From Nitrospirota bacterium (GTDB lineage Bacteria > Nitrospirota > Nitrospiria > Nitrospirales > UBA8639), in contig JAOUNC010000185.1 of assembly GCA_029881175.1 (NCBI GenBank), positions 1 to 6,041 on the forward strand: a DNA stretch of 6,041 nucleotides, in the 5' to 3' direction. The first letter of the stretch is position 1, and the number at the start of each line of letters is the position of its first letter. Below the pieces are notes generated by a model that ran no database searches, was not told the DNA's origin, and was given only the letters and a program-made list of their open reading frames with translations. The position numbers and the translations under genes are program-made. Below, in pieces: positions 5,705 to 6,041 of this stretch.

Positions 5705-5959
5705 TGCGTGGATGTAGGAATCTTGGAAAAAGCCGCTAGAGCGGTTCTTGGGGCGTGGCCGTCCTTATGCAGGGTTGCGGATGTTCCTGTCATCACCCCA
5801 TCTGTAGTTTTGCTGGAAGAACTTTTTCGAGTATTTCTAAGGGTTCCGTATGTCTACGACGTCAAGTGGGGTGATTTTTAAAATTGGAGTTTTTTGGAAA
5901 TTGTAGCTTGCTCAGCAGGACATTAGGGATTGCTGTGGGGGTAAGGAGGGTTATTTCAT

Positions 5960-5994
5960 AAAAAAACCCCGCTGGGCTCAGCCCAGCGGGGTTT
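5960..5994 (-). terminator. Strong intrinsic terminator for a minus-strand gene beyond the right edge
   Basis: CCCCGCTGGGC (5967-5977) pairs perfectly with GCCCAGCGGGG (5981-5991) around TCA, and AAA (5964-5966) with TTT (5992-5994) lengthens the stem to 14 bp. On the minus strand the stem runs into a tract of seven T (complement of 5960-5966). On the plus strand only three T follow, so the main direction is leftward. It therefore ends a transcript that enters from the right. Confidence 0.9.
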
Positions 5995-6022
5995 GGATCG
6001 TACCTGCTCTTTTGATCAATCC

Positions 6023-6041
6023 TTACAGAAGCTTCTCTCGT
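6023..6041 (-). CDS. Possible last codons of a minus-strand gene entering from the right edge
   Basis: The strong minus-strand terminator 28 bp further on implies a gene that ends just to its right. One minus frame reads Arg-Glu-Lys-Leu-Leu and then TAA at 6023-6025, a plausible C-terminus at normal distance from the terminator. Another frame ends in TGA at 6016-6018 after a less protein-like ERSFCKD. Nineteen bases are too few to choose with confidence or to suggest a product; the transcript could also be an RNA gene. Confidence 0.25.

Larger units (their letters stand above)
5608..6022. other. Gene-poor intergenic region with several inverted repeats
   Basis: No ORF with a credible start, ribosome site and protein-like composition was found on either strand; the longest plus-strand candidate from an ATG (near 5850) is 18 codons. 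The left part holds the promoter and leader of the basic-protein operon (5639-5704). The middle holds a 9-bp inverted repeat (5792-5800 with 5867-5875) and a weak hairpin at 5733-5744. The right part holds a strong minus-strand terminator (5960-5994). A small RNA gene is possible but not shown. Confidence 0.6.

Noticed and set aside
5727..5746. Hairpin CCGC-TAGA-GCGG with a T-run on the minus strand, possible terminator of a small RNA
   Set aside because: The stem is only four pairs with a mismatch beyond it, and no convincing promoter lies upstream on the minus strand.

Overview
This is a bacterial chromosomal window of moderate GC with compact genes, Shine-Dalgarno-led starts and sigma-70-like promoters. 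No rRNA, tRNA, CRISPR array, phage gene or transposase gene is visible. The gene mix (a UvrD-type helicase with a TFTRKAA motif, a DUF3417-type alpha-glucan phosphorylase, a PBS-lyase-like HEAT protein) would suit Nitrospirota or a similar Gram-negative lineage. That assignment is only an impression, because no marker gene is present.

Layout. Positions 1-438 (minus) hold the first 146 codons of a UvrD/Rep/PcrA-type helicase that runs off the left edge. It is divergent from a 300-aa protein of unknown function at 607-1509 (plus); the gap holds a promoter candidate for each direction, and the plus-strand one carries a 9-bp inverted repeat. A GTG-started alpha-glucan phosphorylase (1615-3771, plus) follows. 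Its stop codon touches a roughly 131-bp palindromic, MITE-like element (about 3772-3902) with perfect terminal inverted repeats, nested hairpins and flanking CTAG. A small membrane-anchored or exported helical protein (4057-4482, plus) ends 12 bp from a convergent two-gene minus-strand operon. That operon is a 67-aa very basic protein (5404-5607) followed by an acidic-tailed HEAT-repeat protein (4495-5361). Positions 5608-6022 hold no convincing gene but contain the operon's likely promoter, several inverted repeats and a strong minus-strand terminator at 5960-5994 for a gene beyond the right edge.

How the genes relate. The helicase belongs to DNA repair or replication, the phosphorylase to glycogen/alpha-glucan breakdown, and the HEAT protein probably to protein-protein interaction. 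They do not form one pathway. The only clear operon is the basic protein plus the acidic HEAT protein. The most unusual non-coding items are the palindromic element beside the phosphorylase stop codon and the inverted repeats overlapping two predicted promoters.
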